A stretch of 64,000 bases of DNA, taken from positions 372,001-436,000 of the forward strand of contig NC_017958.1 of NCBI RefSeq assembly GCF_000264455.2, written 5' to 3'. The notes under the pieces are model-generated. The model made no database searches, was not told where the DNA came from, and saw nothing but the letters and a program-made list of their open reading frames with translations. Of this stretch, positions 9,346 to 17,985 are shown piece after piece. Origin of the DNA: Tistrella mobilis KA081020-065. GTDB taxonomy: Bacteria; Pseudomonadota; Alphaproteobacteria; Tistrellales; Tistrellaceae. The translations under genes and the position numbers were made by a program. The first letter of the stretch is position 1, and every line of letters begins with the position of its first letter.

Positions 9346-11396
9346 CTTCGGGAACGATCATGACCAACTCTGCGAACCCGCGCCGCTGGCGGGTCGGCAT
9401 CGATATCGGCGGCACTTTCACCGATGTCGTCGCCATCGACACCGCCAGCGGCGAGCGCCGCCTGGCCAAGGTCCCGACCGTCCCCTCCGCCCCGTTGAGC
9501 GGCCTGGTCGCGGCGCTGGACGCCGTTGGCCTCGGCTGGCCCGACGTCTCGGAACTGGTCCACGGCACGACCATGGTCACCAACGCCCTGGTCGAGGGCA
9601 AGACCGCGCCTGTGGCACTCGTCACCACCCGCGGCTTCGAGGACGTGCTGGCGATCGCCCGGCAGAGCCGGCAGACCCTCTACGACCTCGCCACCCCGCC
9701 GCGGCTGGCGCCCGACGTGCCCCAGGATTGCTGCTTCGGCTTCCACGAGCGGGTCGATGCCCAGGGCCGGGTGGTGATCGAGCCCACCGATGCCGAGATC
9801 GAGCGCCTGGTCGCCAAAGTCCGGGCCAGCGGCGCCGGCGCCGTGGCGGTGGCCCTGCTCCATGCCTATGCCGAGCCCGCCCACGAGGCGAGGCTGGGCG
9901 CTAAGCTGCGCGAGGCCATGCCCCATGTCTCGCTGTCGCACGAGGTCAGCCCCGAGGCGCGCGAATATGAACGCACGCTGACCACGGTGCTGAATGCGGG
10001 CGTCATGCCGCTCGCCTCCACCTATGTCGAGCGTCTGGCGGGCCATGTGCCGGCGGGCACCCATGTCCATCTCTTCCACTCTGCGGGCGGCATGACCTCT
10101 CTTGCCGCCGCGCGGGCACGGCCGCTCTCGCTCGCGATGTCGGGTCCCGCAGCGGGGGCGGCCGCTGCCGCCGGCGCCGCAGCCGAGGCCGGTATCGGCC
10201 ACGCCCTCGCCTTCGACATGGGCGGGACCACCACCGACGTTTCGCTGATCGTCGACGGCGTGGTCGAAATCGCCAGCAACCGCCGGCTCGCCGGCCGGCC
10301 GGTGCGTCAGCCCATGGTCGCGATCGAATCGATCGGCGCCGGTGGCGGCTCGATCGTGCGCGCCGCCCATGGCGGGCTGACCATCGGCCCCGACAGCGCC
10401 GGCGCCGATCCGGGCCCTGCGGTCTATGCCCGTGGCGGTGCCCGGCCCACGATCACCGATGCCAACGCTATCCTGGGCTATCTGGATCCCGAACGGGTTC
10501 TGGGCGGCTCCATCCGGCTCGATCTCGACGCGGCGGCGAAGGTGCTGGCGCCGATCGGCGAGGCGCTGGGCCGAGACACCCAGGGCACGGCGCTCGGCGT
10601 GGTCCAGGTCGCCAATGCGGTCATGGCCCGTGCGCTCCGCCGGGTGACGGTCGAACGCGGTGTCGACATCCGCGGCTGCACGCTGATCGCCTTCGGTGGC
10701 GCCGGCCCGATGCATGCCTGCGGTCTCGCCCGCGAGGTCGGCATCGACCATATTCTGGTCCCGGGTGTCTCGGGCGGTTTCTCCGCCTATGGCTGCATCT
10801 CGGCCGAGCCCTCCTTCACGCTTCAGCGCACCGTGCGCCTGAAGCGCAGCGACTGGTCAGAAGACCGTTTCGATGCGGCCCTCGCCGAACTCCGGGCCCA
10901 GGCGGCCGAGCCGCTGATCGAGGCCGGTTTCGATGCCGGGCTGATCTCCACCGCCGAAACCGCCCTGCTGCGCTATGTCGGCCAATCCGATGCGGTCGAG
11001 GTGCCGGTCGCCGGCATGCGGGCGGCAGAGGACATCACCCGCGCCTTCCACGATGCGCATGTCCGGCTCTACGGCTATGCCACCGACGAGCCCTGGGAGG
11101 TCGAATCGATCCGCATCCGCGCCTCGGTGCCTGCAACCGACATCGCCGCCGCCCCGGTGACGACCGCCGAGGCCGGGGCCGCGCTGCCGGTCAATTCCCG
11201 CAACACCTGCTGGTTCGACGGCACCGGCCCGGTCGACACGCCGCGCATCGACCGCGACCGCCTGCCCGTCGATCTGAAGGTCCAAGGCCCGGCGATCATC
11301 GAGGATGCGGTCTCGACCGTGGTGGTCGAACCCGGCGCCACCGCCTGGACCGACCGGTTCGGCCATCTGCACATCCGCCTTGCGACCGGGAGCTGA
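9342..11396 (+). CDS. hyuA: Hydantoinase/oxoprolinase-family subunit A (HyuA)
   Basis: A 684-residue HyuA homologue, the ATP-binding half of ATP-dependent cyclic amide hydrolases (N-methylhydantoinase, 5-oxoprolinase, caprolactamase). It begins with the phosphate-binding RVGIDIGGTFTDVVAID and has HGTTMVTNALVEGK, an actin-like AFDMGGTTTDVSLI and AFGGAGPMHACGLA. The ATG at 9342 overlaps the aminotransferase stop; an ATG at 9360 is an equally workable alternative. It is followed four bases later by hyuB, and the two should form one enzyme. The family also includes acetone carboxylase subunits, but no third carboxylase subunit is present here. Confidence 0.9.
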   Translation: MTSGTIMTNSANPRRWRVGIDIGGTFTDVVAIDTASGERRLAKVPTVPSAPLSGLVAALDAVGLGWPDVSELVHGTTMVTNALVEGKTAPVALVTTRGFEDVLAIARQSRQTLYDLATPPRLAPDVPQDCCFGFHERVDAQGRVVIEPTDAEIERLVAKVRASGAGAVAVALLHAYAEPAHEARLGAKLREAMPHVSLSHEVSPEAREYERTLTTVLNAGVMPLASTYVERLAGHVPAGTHVHLFHSAGGMTSLAAARARPLSLAMSGPAAGAAAAAGAAAEAGIGHALAFDMGGTTTDVSLIVDGVVEIASNRRLAGRPVRQPMVAIESIGAGGGSIVRAAHGGLTIGPDSAGADPGPAVYARGGARPTITDANAILGYLDPERVLGGSIRLDLDAAAKVLAPIGEALGRDTQGTALGVVQVANAVMARALRRVTVERGVDIRGCTLIAFGGAGPMHACGLAREVGIDHILVPGVSGGFSAYGCISAEPSFTLQRTVRLKRSDWSEDRFDAALAELRAQAAEPLIEAGFDAGLISTAETALLRYVGQSDAVEVPVAGMRAAEDITRAFHDAHVRLYGYATDEPWEVESIRIRASVPATDIAAAPVTTAEAGAALPVNSRNTCWFDGTGPVDTPRIDRDRLPVDLKVQGPAIIEDAVSTVVVEPGATAWTDRFGHLHIRLATGS

Positions 11397-11400
11397 GCCC

Positions 11401-13014
11401 ATGAGCACCGATCTCCCCACCACCGTCGATCCCTTCGTCGTCGAGATCATCCGCAACGCCCTCACCTCGGCCGCCGAGGAGATGTCGCTGGTGGTGATGC
11501 GCTCGGCCCGGTCGCCGCTGCTGCGCGAGGCGGGGGACCTGTCCTCGGCCCTGACCGACCACGAAGGCGGGCTGATCGCCCAGGGCCATGACGTGCCGGT
11601 GCATCTGGGCGTGATGGCCTTCACCATCCGTGCCTTCCTGGACAGGGTGCCGGCGGAGCGTCTGGCCCCGGGTGACGTCTGGATCCTCAACCTGCCCGAT
11701 GTCGGCGGCAACCACCTGCCCGACGTGAAGGTGATCCGCCCGGTCTTCGCCGGCGACCGGCTGCTGGCCTTCTCGGTCCAGCTTGCCCACTGGGCCGATA
11801 TCGGCGGGGCGGCGCCCGGCAGCTATTACGCCGCCGCCACCGATGCCTGGATGGAAGGCATGCGGATCCCGCCGACCCGGATCTTCGCCGGCGACCGGCC
11901 GGACCACGAGAAGATCGGCCTGATCCTGGCCAATGTCCGCGGCGCCGCCGAACGCGAGGGCGACCTCCTGGCCCAGGTGGCGGCAACCCGCGTCGCCGAG
12001 CGCCGGATCCTGGAAATCGTCGAACGCCACGGCGCCGACACGGTCGCCGCCGCCATGGCCGCCCTTCAGGACATCTCGGAAGCGCAGATGCGGGCGGCGA
12101 TCGAGGCCCTGCCCGACGGCGTCTATGAAGGCGTCGACTATCTGGATGATGGCGGGCCGGGCGACCGGCCGGTGGCGATCCGGGTGCGGGTCGAGATTTC
12201 GGGCGATCGGGCCCGCTTCGACTGGTCGGGCACCGATGATGCGATCGCAGGCCCGCTCAACACCACGCCCTCGATCGCGGGCGCCGCGGTCTTCTACGTG
12301 GTGAAATCGCTGGCGGGTGCGGCCATCCAGCCCAATGGCGGCTGCTACCGGCCGCTTGAAATCGTCACCCGCCCGGGCTCGGTGCTCGACCCCGGCCCCG
12401 ACAAGCCGGTGGTCGGCGGCAATCACGAGACCTCGCAGCGCGCCGTCGACGCCCTGTTCATGGCCTTCGAGCCGGTGCTGGGCGAGCGGATGACCGCCGG
12501 CGGCAACACCTCGGCCGGGCTGCTGATCTTCAGCGGCCCCGGCCCCCATGGCCGCTGGGCGACCTTTTACGAACCCCATGGCGGCGGCGAGGGTGCGCGC
12601 ATCGACCGCGACGGCATGAGCGTGGTCCGCGTCCACCTGACCAATGTCATGAACACGCCGGTCGAGGTGATCGAGGCGGAATACCTGCTCCGCCTGGAAC
12701 GCCAGACCCTCCGCCGCGGCTCGGGCGGCACCGGCGCCCACAGGGGCGGCGAAGGCCAGGTCCGCATCTACGAGGTGCTGACCGACGGCATGTCGCTGAC
12801 CACCATGTTCGAACGCCGGATCGTGCCGCCCTATGGCCTGAAAGGCGGCCAGCCCGGCGCCCCGGCCCGGGCGACGCTGGTGCGGACCGACGGCAGCCGG
12901 ACCGACCTGCCCGGCAAGGCCAATATCGCGCTGAAGCGCGGCGACAAGGTCATCTTCGAGACCCCCGGCGGTGGCGGCTACGGCACCGCCGCCGGGATTG
13001 CGGCGGCGGAATGA
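11401..13014 (+). CDS. hyuB: Hydantoinase/oxoprolinase-family subunit B (HyuB)
   Basis: A 537-residue HyuB homologue that pairs with the preceding HyuA to hydrolyse a cyclic amide at the cost of ATP. Characteristic stretches include DPFVVEIIRNALTSAAEEM at the start, LNLPDVGGNHLPDVKV, NTTPSIAGAAVFYVVK and the C-terminal RRGSGGTGAHRGGEGQVR with the glycine-rich end TPGGGGYG. Length is normal. The operon ends here in front of a strong convergent hairpin. With a class III transaminase in the same operon, the arrangement recalls caprolactam degradation (caprolactamase plus 6-aminohexanoate transaminase), but hydantoins or other lactams fit equally well. Confidence 0.9.
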   Translation: MSTDLPTTVDPFVVEIIRNALTSAAEEMSLVVMRSARSPLLREAGDLSSALTDHEGGLIAQGHDVPVHLGVMAFTIRAFLDRVPAERLAPGDVWILNLPDVGGNHLPDVKVIRPVFAGDRLLAFSVQLAHWADIGGAAPGSYYAAATDAWMEGMRIPPTRIFAGDRPDHEKIGLILANVRGAAEREGDLLAQVAATRVAERRILEIVERHGADTVAAAMAALQDISEAQMRAAIEALPDGVYEGVDYLDDGGPGDRPVAIRVRVEISGDRARFDWSGTDDAIAGPLNTTPSIAGAAVFYVVKSLAGAAIQPNGGCYRPLEIVTRPGSVLDPGPDKPVVGGNHETSQRAVDALFMAFEPVLGERMTAGGNTSAGLLIFSGPGPHGRWATFYEPHGGGEGARIDRDGMSVVRVHLTNVMNTPVEVIEAEYLLRLERQTLRRGSGGTGAHRGGEGQVRIYEVLTDGMSLTTMFERRIVPPYGLKGGQPGAPARATLVRTDGSRTDLPGKANIALKRGDKVIFETPGGGGYGTAAGIAAAE

Positions 13015-13060
13015 GGACGGCTCCTCCCCGGTAGCTCCCGATCCGATCTCCACCGCCCTG

Positions 13061-13108
13061 CATCCGCGGGAGACAGCGTCTCCTCCCCTCCCGTCTCCCG
13101 CGGATGCG
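13061..13108. terminator. Bidirectional hairpin between convergent genes
   Basis: GCATCCGCGGGAGAC (13061-13075) and its exact reverse complement (13094-13108) form a 15-bp stem between the hyuB end and the convergent MFS gene end. Only a short ATCTTT follows on the plus side, so it is a terminator candidate by position and stem strength rather than by T-run. Confidence 0.6.
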
Positions 13109-13118
13109 CATCTTTCGC

Positions 13119-14318
13119 CTAAGGCGAACCGCGGCCTGTCACGAGATGGAAGATCAGGCCGGCGGCGCTGATCCCCGCCCCTGTCAGGCAGACCCCCGAC
13201 CAGCCGGCCAGGGCATAGGCCGAGGTCGAGGCAACGCCCCCCAGCGCGCTGCCGGCGGCATAGAAGACCATATAGCCCCCGACCAGCCGGCTCTGCGCCT
13301 TCGGGAAGGCCGCAAAGATCAGACTCTGACTGGTGACATGCACCGCCTGAACGGCGAGGTCGAGCAGGATCACCCCGATCACCAGCAGCACCAGCGACTG
13401 CCCCAGAAGCGCGATCGGCGCCCAGGACAGGGTCAGGATCGCGAGTGCAAGGCCGGTCGTCCATCCGCCAAGGCCCCTGTCGGCCAGCCGGCCCGCGACC
13501 CCCGCGGCAAGCGCCCCCGCCAGGCCCGCCAGGCCGAACAGCCCCACCTCGGTATGCGAGAGCAGAAGCGGCGGCGCGCGCAGCGGCAGAACCACCGGCG
13601 TCCAGAATGTGCTGAAGGCTGCGAAGATCAGGAAGGCCAGCACCGCCCGCCGGCGCAGCAGCGGCCTCTGCAGGAACAGGACCGGGATCGACCGGATCAG
13701 CGCCCCGTAGCCGATCGGCGCCACCGGTGCCGGATGGTGCGGCAACAGGCGGCGGAGCATGACCGCCAGCCCCAGCATCAGGACGGCAGAGGTCAGGTAG
13801 ACCGCCCGCCAGCCGCCGAGATCGGCGATGGTGCCCGAGACGAAGCGGGCGGCGAGGATCCCGGCAACCACGCCGCTGGTCACCAGCCCCACCGCCCGCC
13901 CCCGTTCGGCCGCCGGTGCCAGCGCCGCGGTGAAGGCAACCAGGACCTGGACGACCACCGCCAGCAGCCCCACCGCGAGCATGCCGGCCAGAAACACCCC
14001 GGCCGTCGGCGCGGTGCCCGCAATCGCCAGTGCCGCGGCCGACAGGGTGATCTGGCGAAGTACAAGCCGGCGCCGGTCGATCAGATCCCCCAGCGGCACG
14101 ACGAACACCAGCCCGATCGCATAGCCGATCTGGGTCAGGGTCACGACCAGCCCGATCCGCGCCGGTGCAATCCCGAACGAGGCGGCAATGGCATCGAGCA
14201 GCGGCTGGGCGTAGTAGATGTTGGCGACCGCAACACCGCAGGCGGCGGCGAAGATCGGCAGGGCCCGGCGCGGCAGGGCCGTCTCGGTCGGGGAAACGGG
14301 AGAGATGGAATGGGTCAT
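13119..14318 (-). CDS. MFS transporter (drug-efflux-like, YnfM/AraJ type)
   Basis: A 399-residue major facilitator with about 12 membrane segments. The first helix reads AAACGVAVANIYYAQPLLDAIAASFGI and the loop 2-3 motif is present as VPLGDLIDRRRLVL, typical of small-molecule exporters. The ATG at 14318 is preferred; an ATG at 14348 is possible but lies only 24 bases from the dyad at 14372-14394. It is divergent from the HxlR regulator at 14421, a common regulator-exporter pair, so this pump is probably controlled by that protein. Substrate unknown. Confidence 0.85.
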   Translation of the reverse strand: MTHSISPVSPTETALPRRALPIFAAACGVAVANIYYAQPLLDAIAASFGIAPARIGLVVTLTQIGYAIGLVFVVPLGDLIDRRRLVLRQITLSAAALAIAGTAPTAGVFLAGMLAVGLLAVVVQVLVAFTAALAPAAERGRAVGLVTSGVVAGILAARFVSGTIADLGGWRAVYLTSAVLMLGLAVMLRRLLPHHPAPVAPIGYGALIRSIPVLFLQRPLLRRRAVLAFLIFAAFSTFWTPVVLPLRAPPLLLSHTEVGLFGLAGLAGALAAGVAGRLADRGLGGWTTGLALAILTLSWAPIALLGQSLVLLVIGVILLDLAVQAVHVTSQSLIFAAFPKAQSRLVGGYMVFYAAGSALGGVASTSAYALAGWSGVCLTGAGISAAGLIFHLVTGRGSP

Positions 14319-14371
14319 GGCAGCATCCGTTGCATCTGGTCCTTTCATAGGACTTCTTGTGCATCGGAGAA

Positions 14372-14394
14372 TCTAGTTCTATATTAGAACCAGA
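14372..14394. promoter_or_regulatory. Candidate HxlR operator (GTTCT-N5-AGAAC)
   Basis: An imperfect dyad centred on GTTCT-ATATT-AGAAC (14376-14390), with TCT and AGA continuing the symmetry outward. It sits between the divergent MFS and hxlR genes in a locally AT-rich stretch. The same layout, GTTCC-N5-GGAAC, is found next to the other HxlR gene at 62192-62239. Confidence 0.6.
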
Positions 14395-14420
14395 TCAGGC
14401 AGGGCAAAAGCGGGGGGAAG

Positions 14421-14861
14421 ATGAAGCGGACGAGCCTGGCCGGCGCCGCCTGCCCGGTTGCGCGGGCGCTGGACGTCATCGGCGACTGGTGGTCGCTGCT
14501 GATCGTGCGGGATGCCTTCGACGGCATCCGTCGTTTCAGCGCCTTCCAGGAAAATCTGGGCATCGCCCGCGGCATGTTGAGCACGCGGCTGCGCGCCCTG
14601 GTCGATGCCGGCATTCTCGGCCATGCCCCCGCCTCGGACGGCTCGGCCTATCGCGAATATGTGCTGACCCCGCAGGGCCGGGCCCTGTTCCCGGTGATCG
14701 TCGCGCTCCGCCAATGGGGCGAGGACCATCTCTATGCGCCGGGTGAGCCCTGCTCCGCACTTGTCGACACGCAGACCGGCGCACCAGTCGCGCGGCTCGA
14801 CGTCCGCGCCCGGGACGGCCGCCGGCTCGACTGGACGGATACGGCGGTGCGCGGCGCGTAA
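14421..14861 (+). CDS. HxlR-family transcriptional regulator
   Basis: A 146-residue winged-helix protein of the HxlR family. The signature CPVARALDVIGDWWSLLIVRDAFDGIRRFSAFQ, with a conserved early cysteine (C11), is followed by LGIARGMLSTRLRALVDAGIL and the wing YVLTPQGRALFPVIVALRQWGE. The C-terminal 30 residues are variable. A GGGGGGAAG ribosome site precedes the ATG. HxlR proteins often respond to electrophiles or redox stress and control a divergent neighbour, here the MFS pump. Confidence 0.9.
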   Translation: MKRTSLAGAACPVARALDVIGDWWSLLIVRDAFDGIRRFSAFQENLGIARGMLSTRLRALVDAGILGHAPASDGSAYREYVLTPQGRALFPVIVALRQWGEDHLYAPGEPCSALVDTQTGAPVARLDVRARDGRRLDWTDTAVRGA

Positions 14862-14901
14862 CCGGCCGGAGAGCGTTGCGCAACAGGGCGTTCCGTCGCA
14901 C

Positions 14902-15573
14902 TCACCCCTGCAACCGGCTCAAATTCTTCGCCACCGCCTCCTGCATCGCCGCCCCTGAGCGGCGGACATGGTCGCGCATGGCCTGAAAGGCTGCATCGGC
15001 GTCACCTGCGCGGATCGCCACCATGATCCGGGCGTGGTCGTCCGCCGAATCGGCGGCGCTGCGCCGGACCATCAACTGGTGGAACTGCATGCGGTAGATC
15101 GGCAGGGTCAGCCCCTCGGCCACTTCTCGCAGCTTGGCATTGCCGGCCATGTCATAGATCAGGCGGTGAAAGCGGGCATTGTGCTCGATATAACGCGTGC
15201 CACCTTCGGCCGTGGCCTCCGCCGCCTCGGCCGCGATCTCGTCCAGACGTCGGCGGTTGTCACCCTGGTCGATGTTCAGTGCCGCCAGCTCCGCCGCCCG
15301 CGCCTCGACCGCCTCGCGCACCGAGAAGATCTCGGCGATGTCGGCCGCCTCGAAGCGGCGGACCACGGCGCCGCGATTGGGCTGCACGTCGACCAGCCCC
15401 TCGCCGTTCAGGCGCCGGATTGCCTCGCGCACCGGCCCGGCGCTCACCCCCAGTCTTTTGGTGATGTCGGCCACGATCAGCCGCTGACCCGGGGCGAAGC
15501 TGTGGTCGCGGATGCCCTCGCGCAGCGCGTTGATGGTGAAGTCGACGACCGATTCTTCCGTCTCGTGTGCCAT
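14902..15573 (-). CDS. GntR-family transcriptional regulator, FCD subfamily
   Basis: A 223-residue FadR-like regulator. The winged helix spans about residues 10-75 (INALREGIRDHSFAPGQRLIV and RLGVSAGPVREAIRRLNGEGLV), followed by an FCD domain with likely metal-binding residues in NARFHRLIYDMAGN. It is divergent from the lyase/hydratase/TRAP operon starting at 15704. This layout makes it the likely controller of that operon, responding to the imported acid or an intermediate. Confidence 0.9.
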   Translation of the reverse strand: MAHETEESVVDFTINALREGIRDHSFAPGQRLIVADITKRLGVSAGPVREAIRRLNGEGLVDVQPNRGAVVRRFEAADIAEIFSVREAVEARAAELAALNIDQGDNRRRLDEIAAEAAEATAEGGTRYIEHNARFHRLIYDMAGNAKLREVAEGLTLPIYRMQFHQLMVRRSAADSADDHARIMVAIRAGDADAAFQAMRDHVRRSGAAMQEAVAKNLSRLQG

Positions 15574-15606
15574 GCGCGTCCCGGGGGCTGAGGTCCTGTC
15601 CGCCAG

Positions 15607-15616
15607 ATCCTAGGAT
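15607..15616. promoter_or_regulatory. Candidate GntR/FCD operator (ATCCTAGGAT)
   Basis: A perfect 10-base palindrome in the divergent promoter region, with a related half-site TATAGGAT at 15659-15666. FCD regulators commonly bind such short dyads. The surrounding AT-rich sequence, including TTTTATTAAGATTTTTT at 15666-15682, is the likely promoter of the 15704 operon. Confidence 0.5.
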
Positions 15617-15703
15617 AATTTCCTCCCATAATCCAGTTGCACCCCTTCGGAATCGTGCTATAGGATTTTATTAAGATTTTTTCTGAACATGTGGGAGGAC
15701 TCA

Positions 15704-16567
15704 ATGACGAAGCGTGCCGCGCTGCGCCACCTGATCGCAGCACCCGAGCTTCTGGTGGCGCCGGGCGCCTGGGACGGGCTCACCGCCCGCCTGGTGGAAC
15801 AGGCGGGATTTCAGGCCGTCTACATGACCGGGGCCGGCACGGCCGCCGCTCATGGCTTTCCCGATTACGGCCTGGTGACCGGCACCGAGATGGCGGCCAA
15901 TGCCGCCCGGATGGCCGATTGCACCACTATCCCGCTGATCGCCGATGCCGATACCGGCTACGGCAACGAACTCAACGTCACCCGCACCGTGCGCGACTAC
16001 GAACGCGCGGGCGTCGCCGCACTGCATATCGAGGATCAGGTGGCACCCAAGCGCTGCGGCCATCTGGACGGCAAGCAGGTGATCCCGGCCGAGGAATTCG
16101 CCGGCAAGATCCGAGCAGCCGTCCAGGCCCGGCGCGACCCCGATCTGGTGATCATCGCCCGCACCGATGCCCGCGCGGTGGCCGATCTGGACGAGGCCGT
16201 CGCCCGCGCCAATGCCGCGGTCGAAGCCGGCGCCGATCTGATCTTCGTCGAGGCGATCCCAGAGATGGCCGAACTTGCGGCAGTGCCGCAGCGGGTACAC
16301 GGCCCCTGCCTGCTGAACGTGGTGCCGGGCGGCAAGACCCCGCCGGTCGACCTCGGTGCGGCACAGGCGATGGGCTATGCCATGGCGATCTGCCCGGCCG
16401 TGCTGCTGACCACCGTCCTGGCGGCGGGCGACCGGGCGCTGGCCGATCTGAAGGCCATGGGCCTGCCCACCGACCGTCCTGCTGCCGGGGTGGTCGAGGC
16501 CTTCCGGCGCTTCGGCTCGGGTGAATGGGATGCCCTGCGGCGCGACTATGCCGGAACCGCGGCATGA
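15704..16567 (+). CDS. Isocitrate lyase/PEP mutase family C-C lyase
   Basis: A 287-residue TIM-barrel enzyme of the isocitrate lyase/PEP mutase superfamily, close in layout to methylisocitrate lyase and 2,3-dimethylmalate lyase. Metal-binding DADTGYG is at 81-87, and PKRCGH carries the catalytic cysteine C118 found in true lyases, so a C-C lyase is more likely than a PEP mutase. A GGGAGGA ribosome site supports the start at 15704. First gene of a seven-gene operon; with the LeuCD-like hydratase it would cleave a 2-hydroxy di- or tricarboxylate into two smaller acids. The exact substrate is inference. Confidence 0.85.
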   Translation: MTKRAALRHLIAAPELLVAPGAWDGLTARLVEQAGFQAVYMTGAGTAAAHGFPDYGLVTGTEMAANAARMADCTTIPLIADADTGYGNELNVTRTVRDYERAGVAALHIEDQVAPKRCGHLDGKQVIPAEEFAGKIRAAVQARRDPDLVIIARTDARAVADLDEAVARANAAVEAGADLIFVEAIPEMAELAAVPQRVHGPCLLNVVPGGKTPPVDLGAAQAMGYAMAICPAVLLTTVLAAGDRALADLKAMGLPTDRPAAGVVEAFRRFGSGEWDALRRDYAGTAA

Positions 16568-17985
16568 CCGCCGCCGTGATGCCTTCCTCGGGCCAGAGCC
16601 TGGTCGACAAGATCTGGGCGCAGCATGTCATCCGCGATCTGGGCGACGGCTGGGCGCTGATCCATATCGACCGTCACATCCTCCACGACCTGTCGGGGCC
16701 GCCGGCCCTCGGCAAGGTTCAGGCCGCCGGGCGCCGCGTGTCCATGCCCGGGCTGACTTTCGCCACCCCTGACCATGCGGTCTCCTCGCGCCCCGGCCGC
16801 ACGGCAGCGAGCTTCCCGCCCGGCGGCCGGCTGATCGAGGCCCTGCGCGATCTCACGGCACACGCCGGCATCCGTCTCTTCGACCTGGACGAGGACGGCC
16901 AGGGCATCGTCCATGTCACCGCCCCCGAACTCGCTATATCGCTGCCCGGGCTGACGGTGATCTGCGGCGACAGCCACACCTGCACGCATGGCGGGCTGGG
17001 GGCCCTTGCTTTCGGGGTGGGTACCTCGGAAAGCGCCCATGCGCTGGCCACCCAGACGCTCCGGATGCAGAAGCCGCGGCGGATGCGGGTGCTGGTCGAG
17101 GGCCGGCTCGGCGCCCATGTGACCGCCAAAGATCTGGCGCTGCATCTGATGCGTCGGCTGGGCAGCGCGGCAGGCGTCGGCCATACGGTCGAATATGCCG
17201 GCAGCGCCGTGCGTGCACTCGGTGTCGAGGCCCGGCTGACCCTGTGCAATCTCTCGGTCGAGATGGGCGCGCGCTCCGGGCTGATCGCCCCCGACGACAC
17301 CGTCTTCGGCTGGCTCGCCGGGCGCGACTATGCCCCCAAAGGCGGGGATTTCGACCAGGCGGTCGCCGTCTGGCGGGATCTCGCCTCCGACGAGGACGCG
17401 GTGTTCGACCGCGAAGCCGTGTTCGATGCCGCAGAGGTCGCTCCCACGATCAGCTGGGGCACCAGCCCCGATCAGTCGATCGCGATCGATGAAGCCGTAC
17501 CCGATCCCGACCGGGCGCCGGCGACCTCACGCGAAGGCATGCGTGCGGCGCTCGACTATATGGGGCTGGAAGCGGGCCGACCGCTGATCGGCACGCCGGT
17601 CGACTGGGTGTTCGTCGGCTCCTGCGCCAATGCCCGGATCGAAGATCTGCGTGCCGCCGCCGCCATCGCCCGCACCGGTCGGGTGGCACCGGGCGTCACC
17701 GCCTGGGTGGTGCCGGGCTCGGTCCGGGTCAAGCGCGCGGCCGAGGCAGAGGGGCTGGACCGGGTGTTTCGCGAGGCCGGTTTCGCCTGGCGCGAGCCGG
17801 GGTGCGCAATGTGCGTCGCCGCCAATGGCGAGCAGGTACCGCCGGGCGCCCGGTCGGTCTCCACCTCCAACCGCAACTTCGTCGGCCGGCAGGGACCGCG
17901 CGCCCGCACCCACCTGGCGAGTCCGGCAACGGCTGCGGCCGCGGCACTCGCCGGCCGGATCGTCGACGTGAGGACCCATTCCTGA
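16564..17985 (+). CDS. Aconitase-superfamily hydratase, large subunit (LeuC-like)
   Basis: A 473-residue homologue of the 3-isopropylmalate dehydratase large subunit and dimethylmaleate hydratase. It keeps VICGDSHTCTHGGLGALAFGVGTSE and the 4Fe-4S ligands: the cysteine of this first motif, C354 (GSCANARIEDL), and C414 and C417 (GCAMC). The start overlaps the lyase stop (ATGA at 16564). The context with a lyase, PrpF and a TRAP importer points to a catabolic hydratase rather than leucine synthesis, since no leuA or leuB is present. Confidence 0.87.
   Translation: MTAAVMPSSGQSLVDKIWAQHVIRDLGDGWALIHIDRHILHDLSGPPALGKVQAAGRRVSMPGLTFATPDHAVSSRPGRTAASFPPGGRLIEALRDLTAHAGIRLFDLDEDGQGIVHVTAPELAISLPGLTVICGDSHTCTHGGLGALAFGVGTSESAHALATQTLRMQKPRRMRVLVEGRLGAHVTAKDLALHLMRRLGSAAGVGHTVEYAGSAVRALGVEARLTLCNLSVEMGARSGLIAPDDTVFGWLAGRDYAPKGGDFDQAVAVWRDLASDEDAVFDREAVFDAAEVAPTISWGTSPDQSIAIDEAVPDPDRAPATSREGMRAALDYMGLEAGRPLIGTPVDWVFVGSCANARIEDLRAAAAIARTGRVAPGVTAWVVPGSVRVKRAAEAEGLDRVFREAGFAWREPGCAMCVAANGEQVPPGARSVSTSNRNFVGRQGPRARTHLASPATAAAAALAGRIVDVRTHS

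Noticed and set aside
11296-14364. A 1022-codon minus-strand frame across hyuB and the MFS gene
   Set aside because: It runs antisense to hyuB and out of frame through the MFS gene, with no recognisable domain; a shadow frame.
15704-16567. PEP mutase or phosphonate-pathway enzyme
   Set aside because: The lyase-type KRCGH segment with its cysteine is present and no phosphonate genes are nearby.
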